From: Psychrobacter maritimus
Lineage (GTDB): Bacteria > Pseudomonadota > Gammaproteobacteria > Pseudomonadales > Moraxellaceae
Length of the DNA: 64,000 nt
Direction: 5' to 3'
Assembly: GCF_904846345.1 (NCBI RefSeq)
Contig: NZ_CAJHAJ010000008.1
Location: forward strand, 1-64,000
The number at the start of each line of letters is the position of its first letter. Position 1 is the stretch's first letter. Of the stretch, positions 30,780 through 39,661 are shown piece after piece. The notes beneath the pieces are model-generated. The model searched no databases and had not been told where the DNA came from. It was given only the letters and a program-made list of their open reading frames with translations. A program made the position numbers and the translations under genes.

Positions 30780-30894
30780 AGTCGCCTCTGAATAAAAACA
30801 GTTTGTCGCTTATCTTAGCTGTTTTTACGCCGGCATAGTGTACTAAAGTTTATAACTTAGCATCTTTTATAACTTACTAACCTTTATAAAGGCG

Positions 30895-31149
30895 TTAATA
30901 AAACTCAATGCGGCTTAGCAGGTGCTCTTGGATTAAGTAGGCACAAATATAAGCGCTCGGCCAAGCAACCATAAAGGCATACTTCCATGAATGAAACAAC
31001 GTAGTAAAGAAACCTTCGACAAACCCTACGTTAATCACCAGCAACGCCGTCGAGATAATCGTCGACATCATCAGCGCCATTAAAAAGGTGAAAATCAGCC
31101 GATAGTATTTGCGCCGTGTGCGTATTCTGACGGTCGGGAATTTTGCCAT
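30895..31149 (-). CDS. DUF2798 small membrane protein
   Basis: 84 residues. A basic N-terminus (R-I-R-T-R-R-K-Y-Y-R) precedes two transmembrane helices (about 18-40 and 53-74), matching the DUF2798 pattern with F-x-M-A-L-x-M-S near 22 and W-x-x-A-F-x-V-A-W-P-S near 57. Small two-helix proteins of this family have no known activity. It is monocistronic as far as can be seen. Confidence 0.75.
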   Translation of the reverse strand: MAKFPTVRIRTRRKYYRLIFTFLMALMMSTIISTALLVINVGFVEGFFTTLFHSWKYAFMVAWPSAYICAYLIQEHLLSRIEFY

Positions 31150-31431
31150 AACGTTCTGTTGTCCTGCATGATGAGAGCCACGCTTAAATGGTATTGTAAA
31201 CGTGATGTGTTGCGATGAGAAAGGATGAAATGCAGCATTGCTAGTGCTTGTCAGCGACTATAATATCGCGTGATGGGGGCGAGGTAAAATGGTTATTATG
31301 AATAATAAGATTCGTTATATCTTAACGACGACTCTGCTGTTTTTAAAAAGAATAATATCCGAAAAATAGCAGACTAAAGAGGTTTGGTTTTGCTACGCTA
31401 AATAAGATTAAAAAATAAAGGGGACAATGAA

Positions 31432-32139
31432 ATGGCAGCTAAAAAACAGCGAACCTTAGGTATCATCGGCGGGATGAGTTGGGAGAGCACTGAAAGCTAT
31501 TATCGACTGATTAATGAGGGCATTAAGGCTGAGCTGGGTAACCTGCATTCAGCGGATTTGCTGATTCATAGCGTCGACTTTGCGCCGATTGGCGAGCTGC
31601 AAGCACAAGGCGCGTGGGATGAGATGGGCGAGATATTAGCCCATAGTGGCAAACGTCTGCAAGCAGCTGGCGCGCAAGGCTTATTAATTGCCACTAACAC
31701 CATGCATAAAGTCATCGATGACGTCCAAGCCGCGACCAATCTGCCGATTATTCATATTGCAGATGCCACAGCTAAAGCTATTCAAGCACAAGGTTTGACT
31801 AAGATTGCGCTCTTGGGTACGCAGTTTACGATGACGCAAGACTTTTATAAGCAGCGCCTTATTGACGCTGGTTTACAAGTTTTGATACCGGAAAATGATG
31901 CTCGGGCAGAGGTGCATCGGATTATCTATGATGAGCTGTGCCAAGGGCAATTTCTTGATAGCTCACGCCAGTATTATAGCCAAGTCATTAAAGACTTAGC
32001 CAATAAAGGTGCAGAAGGCGTCATTTTAGGCTGTACCGAAATTGGACTACTTATTCAGCAAGCAGACAGCCCAATAGCCGTATTTGATACCACCGCTATT
32101 CATGCAGCGGCAGCGGTGGATTTTTTACTCAGTCATTGA
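31432..32139 (+). CDS. Aspartate/glutamate racemase-family amino-acid racemase (YgeA-like)
   Basis: PLP-independent racemase, 235 residues, with N-terminal G-I-I-G-G-M-S-W-E-S-T-E-S-Y-Y. The catalytic pair of the family is normally two cysteines. Here the first position is a threonine (T88 in A-T-N-T-M-H) and the second is C201 in G-C-T-E-I-G-L-L. E. coli YgeA has the same Thr/Cys pairing and racemises several amino acids, so a broad-specificity racemase is more likely than a strict aspartate racemase (inference). An A+GGGG ribosome site precedes the ATG. Confidence 0.87.
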   Translation: MAAKKQRTLGIIGGMSWESTESYYRLINEGIKAELGNLHSADLLIHSVDFAPIGELQAQGAWDEMGEILAHSGKRLQAAGAQGLLIATNTMHKVIDDVQAATNLPIIHIADATAKAIQAQGLTKIALLGTQFTMTQDFYKQRLIDAGLQVLIPENDARAEVHRIIYDELCQGQFLDSSRQYYSQVIKDLANKGAEGVILGCTEIGLLIQQADSPIAVFDTTAIHAAAAVDFLLSH

Positions 32140-32178
32140 TTTTAAAACACTTGAGCTTAAACCAATTGAATTTACTAT

Positions 32179-33759
32179 CTATAAACCACGCGATGAGCGT
32201 TTATGCTTTCTTCTCATACGGTGTTTTTTCAGGCGTTTTTGTAGCCGACGATGCAACCTTGTGATACGGCGTATAGGTGCCAGTTTCCACACAGTCGTCG
32301 GTAAAATATCACGAAACGATGCACTGGTGCCGGTATGTGCGCGAAACTCCTCAGACCTTTGCGCGGCTTCCTCTGCGGCCAAGTGTTTGCCTTTGCGCCA
32401 GCCGCCGTACAGATATAGTCCTGCTCCCATCACAGCGGTCGCTACCATGCCTGCTGGAAATGATAGCCAAAGCGCATCGGTGCCGAGTAGGGGATAAAGC
32501 CCGAACGCAAAGCCAAGACGCACCGGATACATCGAAATCACCATAACGATCAGCGGCCAAATCACATAGCCATTGGCACGCATGGTACCGAACAGCACTT
32601 GCGCTATGCCAAAAAAGACAAAGCCCCATGTCGCCATTAATTGGATATGTCGCCCAATCGGCACCGCTTCGCTGTCACTACCGAGGAAAAGCCCCAATAT
32701 AGTTTCATCAAAAATGCTCAGCACCCCAATCATAGCGCCCGTCAATATCACGTTAAAAATAAGCCCCCAACGCGTGATACCTGCAACCCTATGCCATTGA
32801 TTGGCACCGATGTTCTGTGCGACCATCGCACTGGCCGCGGCACTTAGCGCCATTGCTGGCATCTGCACGTAGGTCCAAAGCTGCTGGGTCGCGCTATAAG
32901 CCGCCGTCGTTTGCACGCCTTCGCGGTTGATCAGTGATAGCATCGTCAACGCTGCTGATGAGATGACAATCATCTGCAAACCCATCGGCAAACCCTTTGA
33001 AAACATCGACTTTAAGATATCTCGGTCTACACGCAAAAAGCGCAGCTCTGGCAACTTAAGTGTCAGCACAGAGCCCCGCAGGTACATAGTAACGACCATG
33101 CCAATCAGCGCTAGCGTGTTGGCGACAGCGGTTGCAAAGGCCGAGCCGAATATACCCCATTCGGGAAAGGGTCCTATACCCAAAATCAGTACCGGCGTCA
33201 AAATCAGGTCAATAATCACCGATATAATGATAAACCAAAGCGGCGTCGTAGAATCGCCCGTCCCGCGCAGTGCCATCATGATCAGCGTAAAGGTCAGGGT
33301 GACGGGCATCGCGATGAAAATCATCCGCAGATAGGTCAGGGCAAGGTCTAGCGCACTTGGCGGCGTACCAAGCAGATCAAGTAGCAGCGGGGCAAATATC
33401 CACCCTCCTGCCGACACCAATATACTTATCGGAATAATGCTACCCAGCGCCGTTCCCATGGTTTTCTTGACGATGGCATCGTCACGACTGCCCATGGCCT
33501 GCCCAATCAAAATAGTAGAGGCCATACCAAAACCAAAAACGAAGGAGATCAGGATAAACATCAAGATATTGCCGTTCGCCGTCGCAGCCAACGCCTCTTC
33601 ACCTAAAAACCGGCCCACCCAGACGGCATTAATCGAGCCGTTTAACGACTGGAGGGCTGATGATCCAAGTGTTGGCAAGGCAAACAGCAGCATCGTTTTG
33701 GCAATTGACCCTTCGGTGAGGTCGCGCTGTTTACCAGTGGAGGTATTTGTTTTACTCAA
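32179..33759 (-). CDS. MATE-family multidrug/cation exporter
   Basis: Inner-membrane exporter driven by a sodium or proton gradient. About twelve transmembrane helices in two pseudo-symmetric halves; N-terminal segment F-A-L-P-T-L-G-S-S-A-L-Q-S-L-N-G-S and G-R-F-L-G-E-E-A-L-A-A match the NorM/DinF-like MATE family. The reading frame extends to a TTG at 33870, but TTG 33759 has AAGGA six bases upstream (33766-33770) and begins at the expected N-terminus (about 526 residues). The last 25 residues are very basic (R-R-L-Q-K-R-L-K-K-H-R-x-R-R-K-H-K), unusual for MATE proteins. It is convergent with the racemase. Confidence 0.88.
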   Translation of the reverse strand: MSKTNTSTGKQRDLTEGSIAKTMLLFALPTLGSSALQSLNGSINAVWVGRFLGEEALAATANGNILMFILISFVFGFGMASTILIGQAMGSRDDAIVKKTMGTALGSIIPISILVSAGGWIFAPLLLDLLGTPPSALDLALTYLRMIFIAMPVTLTFTLIMMALRGTGDSTTPLWFIIISVIIDLILTPVLILGIGPFPEWGIFGSAFATAVANTLALIGMVVTMYLRGSVLTLKLPELRFLRVDRDILKSMFSKGLPMGLQMIVISSAALTMLSLINREGVQTTAAYSATQQLWTYVQMPAMALSAAASAMVAQNIGANQWHRVAGITRWGLIFNVILTGAMIGVLSIFDETILGLFLGSDSEAVPIGRHIQLMATWGFVFFGIAQVLFGTMRANGYVIWPLIVMVISMYPVRLGFAFGLYPLLGTDALWLSFPAGMVATAVMGAGLYLYGGWRKGKHLAAEEAAQRSEEFRAHTGTSASFRDILPTTVWKLAPIRRITRLHRRLQKRLKKHRMRRKHKRSSRGL

Positions 33760-34020
33760 TGTTGATCCTTTTGCGTTATTTAGGGCTGACTGAACGAAAA
33801 TGCTTATCATAAACCAGAAAGCTTGTGCCTTCTTTACTAGAGCTGTATGAGAGCTGTAAACTCTCGGCAAACTCTATGATTATTTAACTGTCATTTTTTA
33901 TATGATTGTCATACAGTTTAGAGATGAGGATAATTGCTATGATTGCTTAAACTTAAAATAAGCTTGTGCTAGGATTATGCTTTTTAATTCATTTTGGCAG
34001 CTATTAACAAGGATGTTTCG

Positions 34021-34968
34021 ATGCTATTAAAACGCCTAGCCCTTGCCGCGCTTTTTAGTCTTTCAGTCGTCGGTTGTACCACCGCGCCCAATACGTTAGC
34101 GGTCAATACCACCCAAAAGATTATTCAATATGAGCGCTCAAAGTCTGATTTAGAAATCAAATCGCTAACGCTAGCCTCTGGCGATAAGATGGTCTATGCA
34201 GAAAACGGCAATGTCGCTGGCGAGCCTTTATTACTGATTCATGGCTTCGGCGGTAATAAAGACAACTTTACCCGTATCGCGCGTCAGTTAGAAGGCTATC
34301 ATCTGATCATTCCTGATCTGCTTGGTTTTGGTGCGTCGAGCAAACCGATGAGCACCGATTATCGCTCGGAGGCGCAAGCAACGCGCTTGCATGAGCTGCT
34401 ACAAGCTAAAGGCTTAGCAGCCAACATTCACGTCGGTGGCAACTCGATGGGCGGCGCTATCAGTGTGGCTTACGCCGCGAAATATCCAAAAGAGGTCAAA
34501 AGCTTATGGTTGGTCGATAGCGCAGGGTTTTGGTCAGCAGGTATTCACGAAGCACTTGCAGGCGCAACGTTAGAGAACAATCCGCTATTGATTAATAGTA
34601 ATGAAGACTTCTACAAAATGTACGATTTTGTCATGTATAAGCCGCCATATTTGCCAAAATCGATCAAAGCGGTATTTGCCCAAGAACGTATCGCTAATAA
34701 AGAGCTGCACGCCAAAATCCTCGAGCAAATCGTCACCGATAATGTCGAAGAACGCGCCAAAATCATCGCACAATATAAGATTCCGACGCTAGTGGTGTGG
34801 GGCGAGAAAGATCAGATCATCAAGCCTGAAACGGTCAATCTGATAAAAGAAATTATCCCGCAATCAGAAGTCATTATGATGCCAGAAGTCGGTCATGTAC
34901 CGATGGTCGAAGCACTTGAGAAGACTGCGGATGACTATAAAGCATTTCGTGAAAAGCTTAATAAGTAA
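34021..34968 (+). CDS. lip1: Secreted/lipid-anchored cold-active lipase (Lip1-like)
   Basis: Alpha/beta hydrolase of 315 residues, nearly colinear with the Psychrobacter immobilis lipase as I remember it. Signal peptide with a lipobox-like S-V-V-G-C (C19), suggesting a lipoprotein. Oxyanion region L-L-L-I-H-G-F-G-G, nucleophile elbow G-N-S-M-G-G with S142, acid D264 (W-G-E-K-D-Q) and H292 (V-G-H-V-P-M). The ATG at 34021 has AAGGA seven bases upstream and is preferred over an earlier in-frame TTG at 33994. Role: hydrolysis of triacylglycerols or esters outside the cytoplasm. Confidence 0.93.
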   Translation: MLLKRLALAALFSLSVVGCTTAPNTLAVNTTQKIIQYERSKSDLEIKSLTLASGDKMVYAENGNVAGEPLLLIHGFGGNKDNFTRIARQLEGYHLIIPDLLGFGASSKPMSTDYRSEAQATRLHELLQAKGLAANIHVGGNSMGGAISVAYAAKYPKEVKSLWLVDSAGFWSAGIHEALAGATLENNPLLINSNEDFYKMYDFVMYKPPYLPKSIKAVFAQERIANKELHAKILEQIVTDNVEERAKIIAQYKIPTLVVWGEKDQIIKPETVNLIKEIIPQSEVIMMPEVGHVPMVEALEKTADDYKAFREKLNK

Positions 34969-34990
34969 TAATCTCGATTGAATAAGTTGG

Positions 34991-35037
34991 TTTAATTAAG
35001 GTAGGCTGGGTTAAAAACTTAACCTACCTTAATTAAA
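34991..35037. terminator. Bidirectional terminator between lipase and nitronate monooxygenase
   Basis: Long stem TTTAATTAAGGTAGG / CCTACCTTAATTAAA with a loop that can pair further (GGTTAA / TTAACC). It lies between convergent genes. Confidence 0.85.
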
Positions 35038-36081
35038 CTATAAATCTTTTACTAAGCGCTCTAGCAATTCAATCGTGCTCTCTTGTCTGACCAAAGCTAC
35101 CCCTTGTCCTGCCCATAAAGATTGATGTTCTGCATCAAAGTTGTTTTTCGCATGAGCACGCAAGTCTTTGGTCATGGCATTTAATTGTGGGTAGGGCGGT
35201 AGCTCATGCGCGCTTTCGTATTGACCAAAATCGCCCAAATAGTCATTTAACAATCCGCGTGCCTGCTTACCTGAAAACAGTCTTGTTAAACGTGTCTCGC
35301 TACTGCGCTTATTTTGACTGGCATCGAGTAGCGCCTGTTTATACGTATCATTAATACCGCATGTATCAGTAGTCAAAAATGCTGTGCCTATTTGCGCAAG
35401 TTCAGCGCCGGCTGTTTGAATCGCCTTGATAGCTTGCCCCGTCATAATCCCGCCTGCTGCAATCAAAGGAATATCAGTACAAGCCCGCGTTTGACTAATC
35501 AGCGTCAATAATCCCATTGGATCGTTTGCGCTTTGTGGCAACCAGCCACCGCGATGGCCGCCAGCTTCTATGCCTTGTACACATACCGCATCGACGCCAA
35601 TCTCCGCCCATGCTTTTGCTTCCAATGGATGATTGGCAGTACCGATGACGCGCGTACCCAAATCTTTTAAACGCTGAACTTGCTCGGCGCTGATAATACC
35701 AAAGGTGAAGCTAGCGACAGGAACTGGATTGTCATACAGCACTTGTAGCTGCTCTGCAAAACTTAGCGCAGGACGTTTAGGTAACGCCATTTCGATATTG
35801 TTTTCTTGATAATACTTAGTTAGCCAAGCAGGAATTTCACTATCCAAGGTATTAGAGTCATGCTCGGATAACACCATCAGATTAATCATAAAAGGGCGGT
35901 TGGTGAGCGATTTGAGAGTATTAATATGGTCATTTAAAATATCGGGCGCCGTCGTGCCACTTCCTAATGACCCTAGTCCACCAAAGTTACTGACTGTTGC
36001 TGCCAGCTCAGGCGTGGTGGCACCTGCCATCGGTGCTTGCACGATAGGATAGGTTAAATCAAAGGTATTTAGTAAGGTCAT
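35038..36081 (-). CDS. Nitronate monooxygenase (2-nitropropane dioxygenase-like)
   Basis: FMN enzyme with a TIM barrel that oxidises propionate-3-nitronate or alkyl nitronates and so removes nitro toxins. In 347 residues: Y-P-I-V-Q-A-P-M-A-G-A-T-T-P near 11, G-G-L-G-S-L-G, the class signature G-I-E-A-G-G-H-R-G-G-W with the conserved histidine near 171, and the A-A-G-G-I-M-T-G-Q phosphate-binding loop near 206. It is monocistronic, ending at a shared terminator. Confidence 0.9.
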   Translation of the reverse strand: MTLLNTFDLTYPIVQAPMAGATTPELAATVSNFGGLGSLGSGTTAPDILNDHINTLKSLTNRPFMINLMVLSEHDSNTLDSEIPAWLTKYYQENNIEMALPKRPALSFAEQLQVLYDNPVPVASFTFGIISAEQVQRLKDLGTRVIGTANHPLEAKAWAEIGVDAVCVQGIEAGGHRGGWLPQSANDPMGLLTLISQTRACTDIPLIAAGGIMTGQAIKAIQTAGAELAQIGTAFLTTDTCGINDTYKQALLDASQNKRSSETRLTRLFSGKQARGLLNDYLGDFGQYESAHELPPYPQLNAMTKDLRAHAKNNFDAEHQSLWAGQGVALVRQESTIELLERLVKDL

Positions 36082-36285
36082 GACCGGCGTCCTTGTTGTT
36101 TTATGAGAAAGTTGGCATGACTTACTTTAGCAAAGCTGAATGGCGTGCGTGTTAGATAATGTGTATTTAGTTATTCGATAAAAGCAGTAAGGTTTTGGCT
36201 ACGATTTTGTAGTTAAGTAAATAATAACAATCCGATTTGACTTAAAGTTATAATATATTCATTGAACAATGATTGGGTCAGAAAA

Positions 36286-37041
36286 ATGAGTAAGCTACAG
36301 AAATATAGTTTTCATGGCATTTACGATCTAATTAATCTTGTTGAAGAACATATAAACCTAGAGACGGGGTTCTGGAACTATAACGAAGATTATTTTATAG
36401 AGCATTCAGCTAAATTTAGTAAAGACACTTTGTTGCACCAGTACATTGTAATTACAGCTTTAAATTTTTATAGCCATGATTTCAGAAAAAATGGATACTA
36501 CTATGACGATGAAAATCTATTGGATTGGTATGAGAAGTTTGATACTTATAATATTAATATTCCAAAAATAGTGGAAGATAATGATAAAGAAAATTCAGGT
36601 GCATATGAATGGTTCTTAGAAAATGAGGATAAGTTTTGTGATTTGTTCTCTGAGATGTCTGAAGAGGCTTTTTATGTCTTATTTAATAATAGAAAGCTTC
36701 TTCTGAAATTCAATGAGATAGTTTCTACTCATATTTCTGAAGAGAATTTAATTTATCCTAGTGAGTATATTACTGAAAAAGGAACAATAAAGAGGTGTCA
36801 TATACCAGTCTGGGTGAAAAAGGCAGTTTTTCACAGAGATAAAGGCAGATGTGTATTTTGCAATACAGATCTAACAAACTTAATTAACAACTATAAGAAA
36901 AGTAATTTTGATCATATTGTCCCTCTAGATATGTATGGGGTTAATGATCCTTGTAATATTCAACTGACTTGTGAAACCTGTAATAAGTCTAAAAGTAATA
37001 TAGAGGTCACCACTTCAGAAAGGTACTTTTCATGGTGGTAA
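36286..37041 (+). CDS. Orphan HNH-family nuclease
   Basis: 251 residues. The N-terminal 165 residues are acidic and aromatic-rich and not recognised. The C-terminus is an HNH module: W-V-K-K-A-V-F-H-R-D-K-G-R-C-V-F-C, then F-D-H-I-V-P-L near 213, and C-E-T-C-N-K-S-K, giving two zinc-binding CxxC pairs around the catalytic D-H. It is clearly more A+T-rich than the genes around it and has no methylase or operon partner. Such architectures occur in restriction or antiphage nucleases, but a house-keeping role is not excluded. The ATG at 36286 is preferred over an upstream TTG at 36262; a TATAAT at 36249-36254 lies just upstream. Confidence 0.82.
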   Translation: MSKLQKYSFHGIYDLINLVEEHINLETGFWNYNEDYFIEHSAKFSKDTLLHQYIVITALNFYSHDFRKNGYYYDDENLLDWYEKFDTYNINIPKIVEDNDKENSGAYEWFLENEDKFCDLFSEMSEEAFYVLFNNRKLLLKFNEIVSTHISEENLIYPSEYITEKGTIKRCHIPVWVKKAVFHRDKGRCVFCNTDLTNLINNYKKSNFDHIVPLDMYGVNDPCNIQLTCETCNKSKSNIEVTTSERYFSWW

Positions 37042-37110
37042 TACTATTGTGACAAGAAGTACTGATATTAAAGTAAGGATCATCTGTTAGCTTATTTTCA
37101 AAAAATTAAA

Positions 37111-37148
37111 CTTTAAAAGGAAGTCTCAGATAAAGACTTCCTTTTAAG
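37111..37148. terminator. Bidirectional terminator after HNH gene
   Basis: Stem CTTTAAAAGGAAGTCT / AGACTTCCTTTTAAG with a short loop, between convergent HNH and DsrE genes. Confidence 0.85.
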
Positions 37149-37178
37149 AATAAAAATTATTTCACATAAATTTTATTA

Positions 37179-37556
37179 CTAATTCAACTGCAAAGAGCCT
37201 TTCGCGTTCATCAGCAGCTCAACCACATCATCACCACTGATGACGGTGAAGCGCTTATCAATGGCTGATTCTTCTACGCCATTGTGTTTCATACAGGCGC
37301 CGCAGACCAATACTTGACCACCTTTTTCAATAAAAGCTTCTAGCAACTCGCCCGCAGGTTCAAATGGCGCGCCAATATTGACGTTATCTAAAGCGTTCGG
37401 TAATGCCAAATGTACCGCATCTACCATCAATATCACTGAGGCAGAGTGACCTTTTTTAAGCGCGACACCTGCCATGGTAAAGGCTAAGGTGATTTTACTT
37501 GGGTTTGAGTCACTATTATCAAATAATGTTCCGACATAATCCGTATTATTAACCAT
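37179..37556 (-). CDS. DsrE-family protein
   Basis: 125 residues with the DsrE/DsrF-like fold: S-K-I-T-L-A-F-T-M-A-G-V-A-L-K-K-G-H near 20-37, a hydrophobic strand V-I-L-M-V-D-A-V, and a conserved cysteine segment V-L-V-C-G-A-C-M-K near 83-91 that in related proteins carries persulfide sulfur. It lacks TusBCD partners nearby, so a specific role in tRNA thiolation is not supported; sulfur handling in the cytosol is the reasonable reading. Confidence 0.8.
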   Translation of the reverse strand: MVNNTDYVGTLFDNSDSNPSKITLAFTMAGVALKKGHSASVILMVDAVHLALPNALDNVNIGAPFEPAGELLEAFIEKGGQVLVCGACMKHNGVEESAIDKRFTVISGDDVVELLMNAKGSLQLN

Positions 37557-37761
37557 GTTATTTTCCTTATTAGACTGTTTTTAATTAGCTTGTTGTTAAT
37601 TAAAGAGTATTCAGTTGAGTAGGGAACTCACTACTATCCTAACATTTACTATATGTATTTATATAATGTCTTGTTAGAAAATAGTAGCTATACAGTAGTT
37701 ATAAGGTTACGTAGTTGTGAATGTCTGCTTGTGACTTACCAATACCGTTGAATAATTGGCT

Positions 37762-38304
37762 TTAAGCTTGCGGCGGCCACGGGCGGTCGGCATCACTGAC
37801 TATCCATTCTGCCACATAGCCGCTCGGCGGTAGCTGCCAATCCGCTTGATCTAACGCTGCTAAGATACGCGAGGTCTCGATGACTTTGCCGCCTTCAGTG
37901 ACGCCGGTACGCAGTAGGGCAGATGAGCAAGGCTTGCCCTTTACCCACATCGACTGCTCGATATATATCCAGCGCTCATCGAAACCGACGATATGAGTTT
38001 TCATCGTTACTTTATCAAAGGCGCGAATGCGTTTGCGATATTGGATGGTGCTACCAGCGACGACCAAACCCCAACGCTGCTTAAGCAGTTGGCTACCAAG
38101 CCCGCTCCGTACTGCAAAGTCGGTACGCCCTAAATCATAAAGGGTCAGCACGCGTCCATTATTCATCTCTAAAAAATTATCAATGTCCGTCAAACGACAG
38201 CGAAAGGTAATCTCGCTGGTATCTTTAAACGTTAAGGTATTGCCTTTTTTTACTTGCAGCGCGGCATGGGCGATGGTGCTGGCATAACGGATAAATGGAT
38301 ACAT
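37762..38304 (-). CDS. Thioesterase-superfamily (hotdog) protein
   Basis: 180 residues with a 4HBT/hotdog pattern: V-L-T-L-Y-D-L-G-R-T-D-F-A near 53-65 resembles the helix that carries the catalytic region, followed by R-W-G-L-V-V-A-G-S-T-I-Q-Y-R-K-R-I and I-Y-I-E-Q-S-M-W. Proteins of this type are found as acyl-CoA thioesterases in Acinetobacter and relatives; the acyl substrate is not known. It sits 55 bp downstream of the YheT-like hydrolase and may be co-transcribed with it. Confidence 0.8.
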   Translation of the reverse strand: MYPFIRYASTIAHAALQVKKGNTLTFKDTSEITFRCRLTDIDNFLEMNNGRVLTLYDLGRTDFAVRSGLGSQLLKQRWGLVVAGSTIQYRKRIRAFDKVTMKTHIVGFDERWIYIEQSMWVKGKPCSSALLRTGVTEGGKVIETSRILAALDQADWQLPPSGYVAEWIVSDADRPWPPQA

Positions 38305-38359
38305 AGCACAGTCTCAAAGGGTTAAAGTTTAAATAATAGAATTGCGGTTTGCCAGATTA

Positions 38360-39493
38360 TCAATCGTTATTATAAGTCTTAGAGGCTACACCAATATGCT
38401 TAAAATAAGCACTGACGGTTTCGGGTATCCAATTGATATCGAATTTTGAGGTTTTTGCTTTTTTACCATTGTTGCCCGCTTGCTTGGTTTTAGCATTATC
38501 ATTAGTTGATTGGGCGTTAGTCGATTGGGCGTTTTTTGCCTGACTGTCTGAACGATAACGCAAATAACCGATATGACCACCGTGTTCGGTATCTAAAATA
38601 GTGACACTGTCCGAGACATCGTTTGGCGTGGCGGTAAAACCAATAAAGGGGTCATCTTTGGCGCTAATGAGTAGTAGCGGGCGCGTGACATCCCTTAGGT
38701 ATGGCAAGGCAGAGGATGAGTGATAATAGTCGTTTTTAGAGCGATAGCCATGACGCGGAGCGGTGAAAATATCATCGAAGTCACTGATACGATTGGCCGC
38801 TTTGATAGAGTTAATCTCATCTTGGCTTAAATCATTAGCCAGTGCTTTTTTAATAATTGGATTGAGCAAATACGGTGTATAAATTCGGTGGCTTAAAAAG
38901 CTATGCATGGTAATCGCAGCGGACGACATATCGACCGGCGCAGAAATCACGACTGCGCCATCGCATAGCGCTTTATCGCCATATTCGCCCATATATTTTG
39001 CCAACGCATTGCCACCAAGTGACACGCCTACCGCATAAATATGCGCGTAATTTTCGCGCAAGTTTTCTAACATATGATGCACCTCGCCCGTGTCACCAGC
39101 GTTATAAAACACGCGCCCGTTAGCAGGAATGCCGCCACAACTACGAAAGTGCGCCACGACAAAATGCCAGCCTTGCGCGTGCATCTGATACGCCAAGGCG
39201 CGGGCATAATGGCTGTCGCTGCTGCCTTCCATGCCATGAAATAACACGATTAATGGTGTTTGCTCAAGTTTGCCGTTTTCTGAAGCTTCTGAATAATGGA
39301 CAGGATGGGCATCGTAAAAGTCATAAGCGATATCAGTTTCACACAATGAATCTTGCTTAATCACACGGCGGTAGCTTGGCGTCTTAGGCGCAAAAAACTT
39401 CGGCAAGATGCTTTGCAAATGCGGGTTGCTCAGCCAAAAGGGCGGTTTAAACGGCGCGGGCGAGAAAGGTTTGGTTGGTTTTGAAGTTGGCAT
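38360..39493 (-). CDS. yheT: YheT-family alpha/beta hydrolase
   Basis: 377 residues of the UPF0017/YheT family. Entry motif P-F-K-P-P-F-W-L-S-N-P-H-L-Q-S-I-L (about 14-30), oxyanion L-F-H-G-M-E-G-S-S, R-S-C-G-G near 117-121, nucleophile S158 in G-V-S-L-G-G, and the late D-D-P-F and H-G-G-H segments completing the triad. A 35-residue low-complexity insert near 325-355, with a short duplicated Q-S-T-N unit, precedes the C-terminus. Esterase activity on unknown substrates; several members associate with membrane lipids. Confidence 0.9.
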   Translation of the reverse strand: MPTSKPTKPFSPAPFKPPFWLSNPHLQSILPKFFAPKTPSYRRVIKQDSLCETDIAYDFYDAHPVHYSEASENGKLEQTPLIVLFHGMEGSSDSHYARALAYQMHAQGWHFVVAHFRSCGGIPANGRVFYNAGDTGEVHHMLENLRENYAHIYAVGVSLGGNALAKYMGEYGDKALCDGAVVISAPVDMSSAAITMHSFLSHRIYTPYLLNPIIKKALANDLSQDEINSIKAANRISDFDDIFTAPRHGYRSKNDYYHSSSALPYLRDVTRPLLLISAKDDPFIGFTATPNDVSDSVTILDTEHGGHIGYLRYRSDSQAKNAQSTNAQSTNDNAKTKQAGNNGKKAKTSKFDINWIPETVSAYFKHIGVASKTYNND

Positions 39494-39661
39494 AGGTCAG
39501 TCTTATATGAGTTGTTATAAAAAACAGTGACTTATCATACCGACTGCCAAGGTTAAAACCAATGATTTTCAGTGAACGCATGGTTACTCAAAACAATGTT
39601 AATCAAAACAATGCTACTCAAAATAGTTCGTTAAAAACAGCTAATCAAAAATACGCATATC

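Noticed and set aside
32084..32497. 137-codon rightward frame overlapping the racemase end and MATE gene
   Set aside because: Antisense to the MATE exporter C-terminus; composition fits a shadow frame.
33760..33870. N-terminal extension of the MATE exporter to TTG 33870
   Set aside because: The downstream TTG at 33759 has a well-placed AAGGA site and gives the normal family N-terminus.
36237..36254. TTGACT followed by TATAAT before the HNH gene as a full promoter
   Set aside because: The two boxes are only 6 bp apart, so they cannot form one sigma-70 promoter; only the -10 remains plausible.
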